A stretch of 64,000 bases of DNA from an uncultured Clostridium sp. (GTDB taxonomy: Bacteria; Bacillota; Clostridia; Lachnospirales; Lachnospiraceae): assembly GCA_900538475.1 (NCBI GenBank), contig UPYT01000019.1, positions 1 through 64,000 on the forward strand, read 5' to 3'. The position numbers were made by a program, and so were the translations under genes. A model generated the notes under the pieces. That model worked only from the letters and a program-made list of their open reading frames with translations. It was not told the DNA's origin and did no database searches. Position 1 is the first letter of the stretch. Every line of letters starts with the position of its first letter. Shown piece by piece: positions 50,751 through 59,400 of the stretch.

Positions 50751-51614
50751 TCACGCTTTGCCAACAGAACCGAACAGCTCCATCTTTTCTTTTACAGTTG
50801 CCTTAATTGCCTCTGCGCCGGGAGCCAGCAGCTTACGCGGGTCAAAGCCCTTGCCCTGCTGATCCTTGCCAGCCTCAATGTACTCACGGGTTGCAGCTGC
50901 GAAGGACAGCTGGCACTCGGTATTTACATTGATCTTTGCTACGCCCAGATCAATAGCCTTCTTAATCATATCAGCCGGGATTCCGGTACCGCCGTGCAGA
51001 ACTAACGGCATAGCGCCAGTCTTCTGCTGAATAGCATCCAGAGTCTCAAAGCTTAAGCCCTGCCAGTTCTCCGGATATTTTCCGTGAATATTGCCGATAC
51101 CTGCTGCCAGGAAATCGATACCCAGATCAGAAATAGCCTTACACTCATCCGGATCTGCACACTCACCCATACCAACAACGCCGTCTTCCTCGCCGCCGAT
51201 GGAACCAACCTCAGCCTCGATAGACAGACCCATAGCATGTGCAACTTTTACCAGCTCTTTGGTCTTCTCTACATTCTCCTCGATCGGATAGTGAGAACCA
51301 TCAAACATGATGGAAGAGAAACCTGCCTTAATGCACTTATAGCATCCGTCATAAGAACCATGATCCAGATGCAGAGCTACCGGAACGGTAATATTCATCT
51401 CTTCGATCATAGCCTTTACCATAGCTGCTACGGTCTTAAAGCCGGTCATGTATTTTCCTGCCCCCTCAGATACGCCCAGGATAACCGGGGAGTTCAGCTC
51501 CTGCGCTGTTGCCAGGATTGCCTTGGTCCACTCCAGGTTATTAATGTTAAACTGACCTACTGCGTAATGCCCCTCTTTTGCCTTTTTCAGCATTTCTGTT
51601 GCAGATACTAACAT
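50751..51614 (-). CDS. fba: Class II fructose-1,6-bisphosphate aldolase
   Basis: A 287-aa zinc-dependent aldolase of glycolysis and gluconeogenesis. Metal and catalytic segments: VALHLDHGSYDGCYKCIKAG (Asp and His), EAEVGSIGGEEDGVVG, GIGNIHGKYP (His), LVLHGGTGIPADMIKKAID (His) and INVNTECQLSFAAATREYI. The length and the GxxxE loop agree with the Fba/GatY family; aldolase for glycolysis is most likely as a single-gene unit. ATG at 51614. A candidate promoter is at 51693-51721. Confidence 0.93.
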   Translation of the reverse strand: MLVSATEMLKKAKEGHYAVGQFNINNLEWTKAILATAQELNSPVILGVSEGAGKYMTGFKTVAAMVKAMIEEMNITVPVALHLDHGSYDGCYKCIKAGFSSIMFDGSHYPIEENVEKTKELVKVAHAMGLSIEAEVGSIGGEEDGVVGMGECADPDECKAISDLGIDFLAAGIGNIHGKYPENWQGLSFETLDAIQQKTGAMPLVLHGGTGIPADMIKKAIDLGVAKINVNTECQLSFAAATREYIEAGKDQQGKGFDPRKLLAPGAEAIKATVKEKMELFGSVGKA

Positions 51615-51692
51615 GTCAAAATCCTCCGTTTTCCTTTATATTCGGGATTATCCCCCAATGCGCGGACTGAGAACCTGTCCACCCCGCATTTC

Positions 51693-51721
51693 TGTATAAC
51701 AGTATAATACATTTTCCGAAA
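51693..51721 (-). promoter_or_regulatory. Candidate promoter of fba
   Basis: TGTTATACA (extended -10, TATACA at 51698-51693) with TTTCGG (51721-51716) 17 bp upstream on the minus strand. It lies in the 123-bp gap between fba and the thrC stop codon. Confidence 0.45.
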
Positions 51722-51737
51722 TTTGGGAAGTAGTTTG

Positions 51738-53225
51738 TTACAGTCCCAGAATCTCCGCTACGGTCTTCTCCATATCCTCCACATCGCTTTCCCGCTTATG
51801 GCGAATCTCGGCATTCCGGATCTCCTCCACTGCTGCCGGAATCTTCACACCAGACACAGAGCACAGCTCATCAATAATGGCAAACTCATCCTTACTGCCC
51901 TCATCTCCCCGAATAGCCTCCATCACGCTGTGAGAAAACTTATAGGGGCTGGCAGTCGATGCAATAACTGTAGGTGTCGTATCTCCAGTTTTTTCCGCAT
52001 AAGCCCGATAAACGGCAGAAGCCACGCCAGTATGGGTATCAATCACATATCCCGTGTCTTCATAAACCTTCTTAATCTCAGCTGCATTCTCAGCCTCTGT
52101 AGCAAATCCGCCTGTAAAATCCTTCATGGCTTCCTTCATGGTTTCCGTAACCTCGTAAGAGCCCTGTGTATTTAGCTGCTCCATCAGGCTGCGGTTTGCT
52201 TCCGCGTCACAGCCTGTGCTCAGATAAATCAGACGTTCCAGGTTGCTGGAAATCAGAATATCCATAGAAGGCGAACTGGTAAGAATAAATTCCCTCTTCT
52301 TATCATAGATTCCTGTCCGGAAGAAATCATAGAGAACCTTATTGTCATTGGAAGCACAAATCAGGGTTTTCACCGGAATTCCCATCTGTTTTGCAAAATA
52401 GGCAGCCAGTATATTGCCAAAATTTCCGGTAGGAACGGTAATATTAATCGGATCTCCGTTCTGAATCTCTCCGTTTTCCACCAGCTTTGCATAGGCATAT
52501 ACATAATACACGACCTGAGGAACCAGACGTCCGATATTAATGGAGTTGGCAGAAGAAAGCTGGAAGCCCTTCTTAGCCAGCCGCTCGCCAAAGGCTCTGT
52601 CTCCAAAAATCTTCTTCACGCCAGTCTGAGCATCGTCAAAATTGCCGTGAATCGCAACAACTGCCGTATTGTCTCCCTTCTGAGTTACCATCTGCAGCTC
52701 CTGAACGCGGCTGACTCCTCCCTTGGGATAAAAAACAATAATCCGGGTGCCTGGCACATCAGCAAAGCCTGCCATAGCTGCCTTTCCCGTATCGCCGGAT
52801 GTGGCTGTAAGAATTACAATTTCATTCTCCACATGATTCTTCTTCGCAGAGGTTGTCATCAGATACGGCAGAATGGAAAGTGCCATATCCTTAAATGCAA
52901 TGGTGCTTCCATGGAAAAGCTCCAGATAATAGGCGCCGTCCGCCTTTACCAGAGGAGCGATTTCCTCTGTATCAAACTTACTGTCATACGCGCTGTTAAT
53001 GCAGTAACGCAGCTCCTCCTCCGTAAAATCACTGAGAAACAGCTTCATTACCTGATATGCTGTTTCCTGATAAGACATCTTGGCCAGCTGCTCCATGGGA
53101 ACCTCCAGCTTCGGGATATAAGTGGGCATAAACAATCCGCCGTCATCAGCCAGCCCTTTTAAAATAGCTTGGGATGCTGTCAGGCCACTTTCTGTGCCTC
53201 TTGTACTCTGATAGGATAAATTCAT
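51738..53225 (-). CDS. thrC: Threonine synthase
   Basis: A 495-aa PLP enzyme converting O-phosphohomoserine to threonine. It has the ThrC N-terminal domain (YQSTRGTESGLTASQAILKG, DGGLFMPTYIP), the PLP lysine in HGSTIAFKDMALSILPY, and the phosphate-binding TATSGDTGKAAMAGF. Length matches the fungal/Gram-negative-like long form found in clostridia. The start at 53225 (MNLSYQS) has GAGAGGGAG upstream, so the longer frame to 53330 is rejected; that extension would cross the promoter. Confidence 0.94.
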   Translation of the reverse strand: MNLSYQSTRGTESGLTASQAILKGLADDGGLFMPTYIPKLEVPMEQLAKMSYQETAYQVMKLFLSDFTEEELRYCINSAYDSKFDTEEIAPLVKADGAYYLELFHGSTIAFKDMALSILPYLMTTSAKKNHVENEIVILTATSGDTGKAAMAGFADVPGTRIIVFYPKGGVSRVQELQMVTQKGDNTAVVAIHGNFDDAQTGVKKIFGDRAFGERLAKKGFQLSSANSINIGRLVPQVVYYVYAYAKLVENGEIQNGDPINITVPTGNFGNILAAYFAKQMGIPVKTLICASNDNKVLYDFFRTGIYDKKREFILTSSPSMDILISSNLERLIYLSTGCDAEANRSLMEQLNTQGSYEVTETMKEAMKDFTGGFATEAENAAEIKKVYEDTGYVIDTHTGVASAVYRAYAEKTGDTTPTVIASTASPYKFSHSVMEAIRGDEGSKDEFAIIDELCSVSGVKIPAAVEEIRNAEIRHKRESDVEDMEKTVAEILGL

Positions 53226-53301
53226 CTTTTTTCTCCCTCTCTTTCCTGTCTGCGCCTGCAGCAGATGCCTCCGGCAATTTCTGCTGCCTGTGTTTTCGTT
53301 G

Positions 53302-53330
53302 ATTGTAGCATACTTTAAATCCCTGCGCAA
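53302..53330 (-). promoter_or_regulatory. Promoter of thrC
   Basis: TTGCGC (53330-53325), 17-bp spacer, TACAAT (53307-53302) with an extended TGC. The roughly 70-nt leader carries a GCAGCAGA/TCTGCTGC hairpin without a U-run. Confidence 0.6.
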
Positions 53331-53339
53331 TTATAAATC

Positions 53340-53398
53340 GCAAAAAGAAGCGGCCGCCTCCTGATGTCCTCAGACATTTTGGAAGCGGCCGCCTTTTA
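53340..53398 (-). terminator. Terminator of the phosphoglucomutase gene
   Basis: Long GC-rich stem, GCGGCCGCTTCC paired with GGAGGCGGCCGC (one wobble), followed by TTCTTTTTG on the minus strand and CTTTTATC on the plus strand, so it may work both ways. It separates the phosphoglucomutase gene from thrC. Confidence 0.85.
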
Positions 53399-53464
53399 TC
53401 TTTTTATGTTTTTTCGTTCAGATCTTTTTCGCATTCGTTATTTTATGTCTGAGCCCTTTGACTT

Positions 53465-55147
53465 TTATGCCAGAATCGGCTTCATTGCCTCTGCCAGCTT
53501 GTCCTTCTGAGCCTGAGCCTCTGCCAGGTCCTTGCCCAGAGTTGTAAAGTAGGTCTTGATCTTCGGCTCTGTACCAGAAGGACGAACTACAACCGTTGCT
53601 CCGCCCTCCAGAGCATAAATCAGTACATTGGCTGCCGGAAGACCGGTTTCCTCAGGCTTCTGATAATCTGTTACCTTCTCTACCTTATAGCCAGCGAACT
53701 CAGTGGGAGGATTGTCCCGCAGTCCCTGCATGATTCCAGCCATCTTATCCATACCGGTCAGACCCGGAAATTCAAAGCTGTCAACCTTGTTCAGGTAACG
53801 GCCATACTCTGCGTAAATCTCCTCCAGACGCTGCTTAATAGAACTTCCAATGCTGCGGTAGTAGGCTGCCATCTCGCAGATCAGCATGGAGCCGATAACT
53901 GCGTCCTTATCACGAACATAAGGACCTGCCAGATATCCGTAGCTCTCCTCGAAGCCAAAGATAAACCGCTCAACTTCACCTGCTGCCTCCAGACCTGCAA
54001 TCTGATCTCCAATCCACTTAAAGCCTGTAAGCACGTTTCTCATCTCAACACCATAGTGAGCTGCAATCGCGTCTGCCAGAGGAGTGGAAACAATAGATTT
54101 TACAGCAACCGGACGCTCAGGCATAGTTCCCTTCTCGATTCGTCCTGCACAGATATAATCAAGCAGCAAAGCGCCCATCTCATTGCCGCTTACCAGCTCA
54201 TAGGAACCGTCCGGACATTTCATGGCAATACCCACACGGTCAGCATCCGGATCTGTTGCCAGCATCAGATCGGCATCTGTCTCCTTAGCCAGATTCAGTC
54301 CCAGCTCCAGAGCTGCAAAAATCTCAGGATTCGGATAACTGCAGGTGGTAAAGTAGCCGTTCGGGTACTCCTGCTCCGGAACAATGGTAATGTCCGTAAT
54401 TCCCATGTCATTTAAGACTGTGGTAACAGGAACCAGTCCGGAACCATTTAAGGGGCTGTAAACCAGCTTCAGTCCGGCAGTTTTGCACAGACCCGGACGA
54501 ACCTGACGGGCTTCAATCGCCTCATAAAAAGCCTTCTTACAATCATCGCCAACAAAACGGATCATTCCGTTTTCCACTCCTTCTGCAAAGGAGATGTACT
54601 TTGCGCCCTCCAGAATATCCGTCTTTAAAATCTCATCATACACAATGGCAGCCGCATCATCTGTCATCTGGCAGCCGTCAGGACCATATGCCTTGTAGCC
54701 GTTATACTTGGCCGGATTGTGGGATGCAGTCACCATAATACCCGCATTGCACTGGTAATAACGGGTTGCAAAGGACAGAGCCGGTACCGGCATCAGAGCA
54801 TCGTAAATACGTACCTTAATACCATTGGCAGCAAGAACTCCTGCTGCGGTCTTTGCAAATACATCGCTCTTTAAGCGGCTGTCATAGCTGATTGCAACTG
54901 TCTGGTTGCCGCCCTGAGTCTTCACCCAGTTTGCCAGTCCCTGTGTTGCCTGACGAACCACATAAATGTTCATTCTGTTGGTACCGGCTCCCAGCACGCC
55001 GCGCAGGCCTGCTGTACCGAACTTCAGAGCTACCGCAAAGCGATCTTTGATTTCCTCGTCATTTCCTTCAATTTTTGCCAGTTCCGGCTTCAGATCTGCG
55101 TCTTCCAGATCTGCTGCAAGCCAGCGTTTGTAATCATCCAGATACAT
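53465..55147 (-). CDS. Phosphoglucomutase/phosphomannomutase
   Basis: A 560-aa alpha-D-phosphohexomutase. The phosphoserine loop is VTASHNPAKYNGYKAYGPDG, the metal loop is ATDPDADRVGIA, the sugar loop FGFEESYGYLAG, and the phosphate-binding site VVRPSGTEPKIKTY. Glucose-1-phosphate made here feeds rfbF and other nucleotide-sugar routes. The start at 55147 (MYLDDYKRWLAAD) follows GGGGGAG; thirty upstream in-frame codons are discarded because they cross the promoter. Confidence 0.94.
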   Translation of the reverse strand: MYLDDYKRWLAADLEDADLKPELAKIEGNDEEIKDRFAVALKFGTAGLRGVLGAGTNRMNIYVVRQATQGLANWVKTQGGNQTVAISYDSRLKSDVFAKTAAGVLAANGIKVRIYDALMPVPALSFATRYYQCNAGIMVTASHNPAKYNGYKAYGPDGCQMTDDAAAIVYDEILKTDILEGAKYISFAEGVENGMIRFVGDDCKKAFYEAIEARQVRPGLCKTAGLKLVYSPLNGSGLVPVTTVLNDMGITDITIVPEQEYPNGYFTTCSYPNPEIFAALELGLNLAKETDADLMLATDPDADRVGIAMKCPDGSYELVSGNEMGALLLDYICAGRIEKGTMPERPVAVKSIVSTPLADAIAAHYGVEMRNVLTGFKWIGDQIAGLEAAGEVERFIFGFEESYGYLAGPYVRDKDAVIGSMLICEMAAYYRSIGSSIKQRLEEIYAEYGRYLNKVDSFEFPGLTGMDKMAGIMQGLRDNPPTEFAGYKVEKVTDYQKPEETGLPAANVLIYALEGGATVVVRPSGTEPKIKTYFTTLGKDLAEAQAQKDKLAEAMKPILA

Positions 55148-55208
55148 AACTGTCTCCCCCGAATTTCTTAGTAAAAACATGTGCAGGAACACAAATTTTC
55201 CTAACTTA

Positions 55209-55237
55209 AATATACACTTTTTTAAAAAATCTGTCAA
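55209..55237 (-). promoter_or_regulatory. Promoter of the phosphoglucomutase gene
   Basis: Consensus TTGACA (55237-55232), 17-bp spacer and TATATT (55214-55209) on the minus strand. Confidence 0.8.
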
Positions 55238-55292
55238 TCCGTATCATAGAAACCTGACCGTCGGCAATTCAGAAAAAGGGAGGGATAACACC

Positions 55293-55968
55293 ATGACCCT
55301 AAGCGAAAAACAGACGCAGAGCAGCTTCTATTCTGCCAGAGAATATTTGATTCCCAGAAGATCTATTTCTCCAATCAGCTGTATTCCTACGGCCAGGAGC
55401 CACCAGAGGAAGCCCTGTATACAACCGCTGTTTATGTCCGGCTTTCCCATGACAGAGCTGCTGTAATTGAACATTTTCGTATAAATGGCTTCTCCCCTCT
55501 GTGGCAGGACGGCTTTGCCCTTTTTCCAGATCCCCTTCCCAATGAAGAAAACAGCCGGATTTCCGGTCAGCTCCTTTTTTCCAAAGGAAACACCGACTAT
55601 ACAGCTCCCATCTCCCGACTGCAAAAGGGCATACGTACAAGCGCCTCCCTGTTCGGCCCCAACTCCTCCTACTGTATTTCCGCCGCCTTCAGCTTTCCCT
55701 TCGGCTCCATCCATCAGAGAGGCTATATCCTTATGAGACACAGCTTCCTGACCTTCAAAGTGTCTATCTGATGTCCTTTAACTACTATCACTCTGGACAC
55801 CCGTTCCATATCCCCTACCGAAGAATGGATCAGGCGCTGATGAAGGGAGCCTCAGGCGGAATCGGAACACGGCAAATGCAACATTACTCCACCTGCTGGA
55901 CCGAAGATTTTACCGTATCTCCCGCAGAAACTGACGCCGTCCTGTCTCCTGCTCCTCCAGAAGTTTAA
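55293..55968 (+). pseudogene. Frameshifted gene of unknown function
   Basis: AGGGAGG lies 9 nt before the ATG at 55293. The frame begins MTLSEKQTQSSFYSAREY. Near 55349 reading must change frame to continue as DSQKIYFSNQLYSYGQEPPE and on through NGFSPLWQDGFALFPDP; near 55715 it must change again to continue as LYPYETQLPDLQSVYLMSFN and YYHSGHPFHIPYRRMDQALM. All three segments have protein-like composition. The last overlaps the convergent CotS-like gene. I do not recognise the family. Two 1-nt shifts suggest a decaying gene, or sequencing errors. Confidence 0.6.
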
Positions 55969-56887
55969 GCTTCTCCACATTTTTTTCAGGAATCCATGCC
56001 TTATTTGTATTCATATAATAATTCAACTGTTTCCAGTATTTCTCCGGATACAGAAACAGATAGTACAGGCAGGCCCGATCCTCCCGGCTGGTGGGAAGCA
56101 CCCGATCATAGCTTTCCATCATAGACGCCCCCAGCCGCGGATCCCAGCCATGCTTTTCCATAGCCTTTCTCATAAAACGGTACAGATCCGTCATCTGATC
56201 TCCCAGGTGCATCTGATTAAATTCAATAAATGCTACATCCTGAGAACCTATCAAAATATGATGCTGATCCAGATCTCCATGGCACAAAAAAAGACGGCTT
56301 TGTCCCTGCTTCTTCTCAAGTAGTTCCAGTCCGTCCTGAGCCTCCAGCGCCTGTTCATAATAACAGTGAAAGTGCTGCATCACACACAGTTCAAACTCAC
56401 TTTTCTTCCGTTTTTTCCGGATAAAGGCACTGGCCCGTTTCATTTCTCTGCTATGTCTTTTCATCTCTTCATCCACCCCCGGCGGAACCATCGAACCAAG
56501 ATCCCACTCCTCACGCCAGGAAATTTTCCGAAATGCCCGGTGCAGAGCCGCAATCCTGCTTACGGCTGTCAGGATTTCTCTGCTGTCCCGCAGACTGCAT
56601 TCCCGATCCAGAAACCATTTTTTCAGAATGTATCTGCTTCCATCCTCCCCTGTGGCAATCAGCGCGCCTTCCCGGCTGCGCACATACTGATCCACCTGGT
56701 CGAATCCGGCGTTTTCCAATTCCGTTAACACCGCCTCCTCAAACTCCAGACGCCGCAGGGTTCCTCTGTATTCTTTTAACAGCCGGATCCCGTCGCTTTG
56801 CTCACAAATCCAGGCCCCGCGGCCTCTCCTCACATTGAGAGTTTCCCCCTCATACTGCTGCAAAACATCCATATAACTGTCGTTCAC
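55910..56887 (-). CDS. CotS-family spore coat kinase-like protein
   Basis: A 325-aa protein of the CotS/YtaA branch of the aminoglycoside phosphotransferase (protein-kinase-like) fold. The catalytic loop FLCHGDLDQHHILIG and the metal-site FIEFNQMHLGDQMTDLYRF (DFG/DxD counterpart with Asn/Gln variation) are visible, with YILKKW as the ATP-site lysine strand. Family members occur in spore coats of Bacillus and clostridia. The start is GTG at 56887 with GGAGG 7 nt upstream. Suggests the organism can sporulate. Confidence 0.8.
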   Translation of the reverse strand: MNDSYMDVLQQYEGETLNVRRGRGAWICEQSDGIRLLKEYRGTLRRLEFEEAVLTELENAGFDQVDQYVRSREGALIATGEDGSRYILKKWFLDRECSLRDSREILTAVSRIAALHRAFRKISWREEWDLGSMVPPGVDEEMKRHSREMKRASAFIRKKRKKSEFELCVMQHFHCYYEQALEAQDGLELLEKKQGQSRLFLCHGDLDQHHILIGSQDVAFIEFNQMHLGDQMTDLYRFMRKAMEKHGWDPRLGASMMESYDRVLPTSREDRACLYYLFLYPEKYWKQLNYYMNTNKAWIPEKNVEKLKLLEEQETGRRQFLREIR

Positions 56888-56943
56888 GCCCACCCCTCCG
56901 CTCTCTGCTTCATCATTTTGCCTGTCAGCTACTTCCAGAGTAT

Positions 56944-56970
56944 GAAAAAAGGGAGGCGATTATGCCTCCC
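56944..56970 (-). terminator. Terminator of the sugar-acid operon
   Basis: GGGAGGC/GCCTCCC stem with a 6-nt loop followed by TTTTTTC on the minus strand, 28 bp after the garD stop codon. Confidence 0.88.
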
Positions 56971-56997
56971 AATAAAAATCCTGTTTCAGACCATTTC

Positions 56998-58515
56998 TCA
57001 GGTAATCGGTGCCGGATTAAAAATGCACATATCATTATGAAATCCGTACTGATCACTATAGGGTGCCTTTACACCGCTGGCTACATCCAGGATCATGTCA
57101 AAAATCTCCTGCCCCACATCTGCAATGGTTTTCTCTCCTGTAGCCACTTCTCCAGCAGAAATATCAATTAAATCAAACCAGTGATTCTTCATCTCATTCC
57201 GGCTGCAGACCTTAATAACAGGACAGATATCAAGGCCGTAGGGTGTTCCCCGCCCTGTCATAAATACCTGTAAACCAATACCGCTGGCTACCTGGCTGGG
57301 ACCGCATACAATGTCGCTGGCCGGAGTTGCCGCATAAATCAGGCCGTGTTTTGTCGGCTTTTCCGCCGGAGAAAGCACCTCCACAATCTGACTGGTTCCG
57401 CTTTTGGCGATACTTCCCATTGCCTTTTCTACAATATTGGCCAGTCCGCCCTTCTTATTTCCCGGGGTAGGGTTAGCGTCACGATCCACGCCCCCCTGCT
57501 CTAAATAATCATCATACCATTTCATCTCTTCTGCCAGACGATCTCTAGTATGAGCATCCGGACACCGTGCTGCCAGCATATGTACGCCGTCGCGGACCTC
57601 TGTCACCTCACTGAACATCACAGTAGCGCCGCCCCGCACCAGCATATCTGCTGCATAGCCCGCGCTGGGATTGGCTGAAATACCGGAAAAAGCATCGCTT
57701 CCTCCGCACTGCATGCCAATTAGAAGATCCTTTAACGGAAGCTCCTCTCTAGTTCTCTGATTCAGTCTCTGAAGCTTTTTCTCTGCCATTTCCAGAATCG
57801 CATTCATCATGGCATCATGTCCGGCATAGTCCTGCAGCGTCAGAACGTTTTCCGGAGTAATATCCTCCGGCGGAAGAACCCGGTCGTAGGTCAGCTTCTC
57901 ACAGCCCAGTCCAACCACCATAATCTCTCCGCCAAAATTTGGATGACGAATCACATTGGTAATTGCACGAATTGGGATGCAGGCCAGAGGCGCATTAATG
58001 GCAACTCCGCAGCCGTAGGGATGAGTTACTGCAACAACTCCATCCACATTGGGATATTTGGGAAGCAGCTCCTTTTTTATCCGCTCAACAGCTACCTTCA
58101 AGACCCCTGCGGCACACTGAACGGTTGTCACAATTCCCAGAAGATTTCTGGTTCCTGCTGGCCCCTCTGCATTCCGGTAGCCCATCCAGGTTGTTCTGGT
58201 GGGCACAGGAAGATCCTCCATTTTTACCAGATTGGTTCCGTATTCCATATTTTCCAGTGACGGGCTTTCTGGAAGTTCCAGCATATGCTCATTAATCCAG
58301 TCTCCCCGTTTGATGTCATGGATTGCATATCCAAGAACCACTCCGTACCGGATAACTGCTTCTCCTGCCGGTATATCGCACAGGGCAATTTTATGAGCCT
58401 GGGGAATGTCCTGATTCACAGTTAATCCCTCCATAATTTCTGTTCCTGCCTTCAATTCTTCAACAGCAACTGCCACATTATCCTGATCTTTGATTTTCAC
58501 GTATAAACGTGCCAT
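56998..58515 (-). CDS. garD: Galactarate dehydratase
   Basis: A 505-aa enzyme of the UxaA/GarD family, dehydrating galactarate (or a related aldarate/aldonate) to a 5-keto-4-deoxy product. An SAF-like N-terminal domain (YVKIKDQDNVAVAVEEL) precedes the catalytic part with GYRNAEGPAGTRNLLGIVTT, HPYGCGVAINAPLACIPIR, GMQCGGSDAFSGISANP and SPAEKPTKHGLIYAATPASD. The close match to the E. coli GarD pattern, especially SANP/ANPTPGNKKGGLAN, favours GarD over altronate dehydratase. The start at 58515 is chosen for its position after GGAGG. Last gene of the operon. Confidence 0.88.
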   Translation of the reverse strand: MARLYVKIKDQDNVAVAVEELKAGTEIMEGLTVNQDIPQAHKIALCDIPAGEAVIRYGVVLGYAIHDIKRGDWINEHMLELPESPSLENMEYGTNLVKMEDLPVPTRTTWMGYRNAEGPAGTRNLLGIVTTVQCAAGVLKVAVERIKKELLPKYPNVDGVVAVTHPYGCGVAINAPLACIPIRAITNVIRHPNFGGEIMVVGLGCEKLTYDRVLPPEDITPENVLTLQDYAGHDAMMNAILEMAEKKLQRLNQRTREELPLKDLLIGMQCGGSDAFSGISANPSAGYAADMLVRGGATVMFSEVTEVRDGVHMLAARCPDAHTRDRLAEEMKWYDDYLEQGGVDRDANPTPGNKKGGLANIVEKAMGSIAKSGTSQIVEVLSPAEKPTKHGLIYAATPASDIVCGPSQVASGIGLQVFMTGRGTPYGLDICPVIKVCSRNEMKNHWFDLIDISAGEVATGEKTIADVGQEIFDMILDVASGVKAPYSDQYGFHNDMCIFNPAPIT

Positions 58516-58554
58516 AAGGTTTCCTCCCTTTCTCCCTTCCGGGTTTTCAAACAC

Positions 58555-59400
58555 TTAAACAGATTCGTAAAGCTTCCGCATCTTCTCTCCACAGAGCTTT
58601 GCATTTTCTGGCGTCGTATTTTCCAGGGTTCCGTAGATAAACGGTTTTTCTCTCTTAATATACCGCATAATCGGCGTAAAATCCATCTCTCCCGTACCTG
58701 CGCCCACGGCCTTTAAACCATAGCCCTCTTGGACACGGACAAAGTCCTTAAAATGAACCATCGCAATATCCGGCCCCAGCAACTCTATCGCCTCTGCAAA
58801 CACCTCGTCCCGGTGATCCACATTTTCCAAATCCAGAAGATTAACCGGATCAAACAGAATCTGAAGATTGTGAGAACCAACTTCATCCAAGACAATCCTG
58901 GCCCTCTTCGCATTATACACAATATGCCGCGCTACTGGTTCAATAGCAAGAATCACTCCAAACTGCTCTGCACACCGAACCACCGGCTTCAGGTTGCGGA
59001 TAAAGAGGGCAAGAGCCTCCTCAGAACGGCATTCCGGACAATATCGATATTCCGCATTAGGAGCTCCTGTCTCAGTTCCCACCATGCCGCAGCCCAACAG
59101 GGAAGCAAAGCGGATATGGGAATAGTATTTTTCCAGAGAAGCGCGAATCACTGCTTCGTCCGGATGAGCCAGATTCAGATAATTGCCAAGAACAGCAATA
59201 TCCATCTCATTTTTCTCAAACAGCCGGCGCAGGTAATGAGCATATCCTGGTGTCAGCGCTTCCGGACCGCAGGGATAATCCTTCATGGCCTTGCTCAGTG
59301 CCAGATGGGCACATGTATATCCCTTTTTTCTGATAACAGGAAGCAGCTCCTCCATGGGAAGCTTCTCTGCATCGTGAAGACGAAGACCTAACTGCAGCAT
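58555..59400 (-). CDS. Sugar phosphate isomerase/epimerase (xylose isomerase-like TIM barrel)
   Basis: A 281-aa AP-endonuclease-2-type TIM barrel. It opens LQLGLRLHDAEKLPMEELLP; metal-ligand candidates are the Glu in ILAIEPVARHIV, Asp in LQILFDPVNLLDL, His in AMVHFKDF and Glu in YGTLENT. Substrate is unknown; the context points to a uronic acid or ketose derived from pectin. The ATG at 59400 has AAAGGAG and overlaps the GH105 gene by 13 bp. Confidence 0.82.
   Translation of the reverse strand: MLQLGLRLHDAEKLPMEELLPVIRKKGYTCAHLALSKAMKDYPCGPEALTPGYAHYLRRLFEKNEMDIAVLGNYLNLAHPDEAVIRASLEKYYSHIRFASLLGCGMVGTETGAPNAEYRYCPECRSEEALALFIRNLKPVVRCAEQFGVILAIEPVARHIVYNAKRARIVLDEVGSHNLQILFDPVNLLDLENVDHRDEVFAEAIELLGPDIAMVHFKDFVRVQEGYGLKAVGAGTGEMDFTPIMRYIKREKPFIYGTLENTTPENAKLCGEKMRKLYESV

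Noticed and set aside
53226-53330. T-box or amino-acid attenuator before thrC
   Set aside because: The space from promoter to start is only about 70 nt, with no T-box sequence, leader peptide or U-run.
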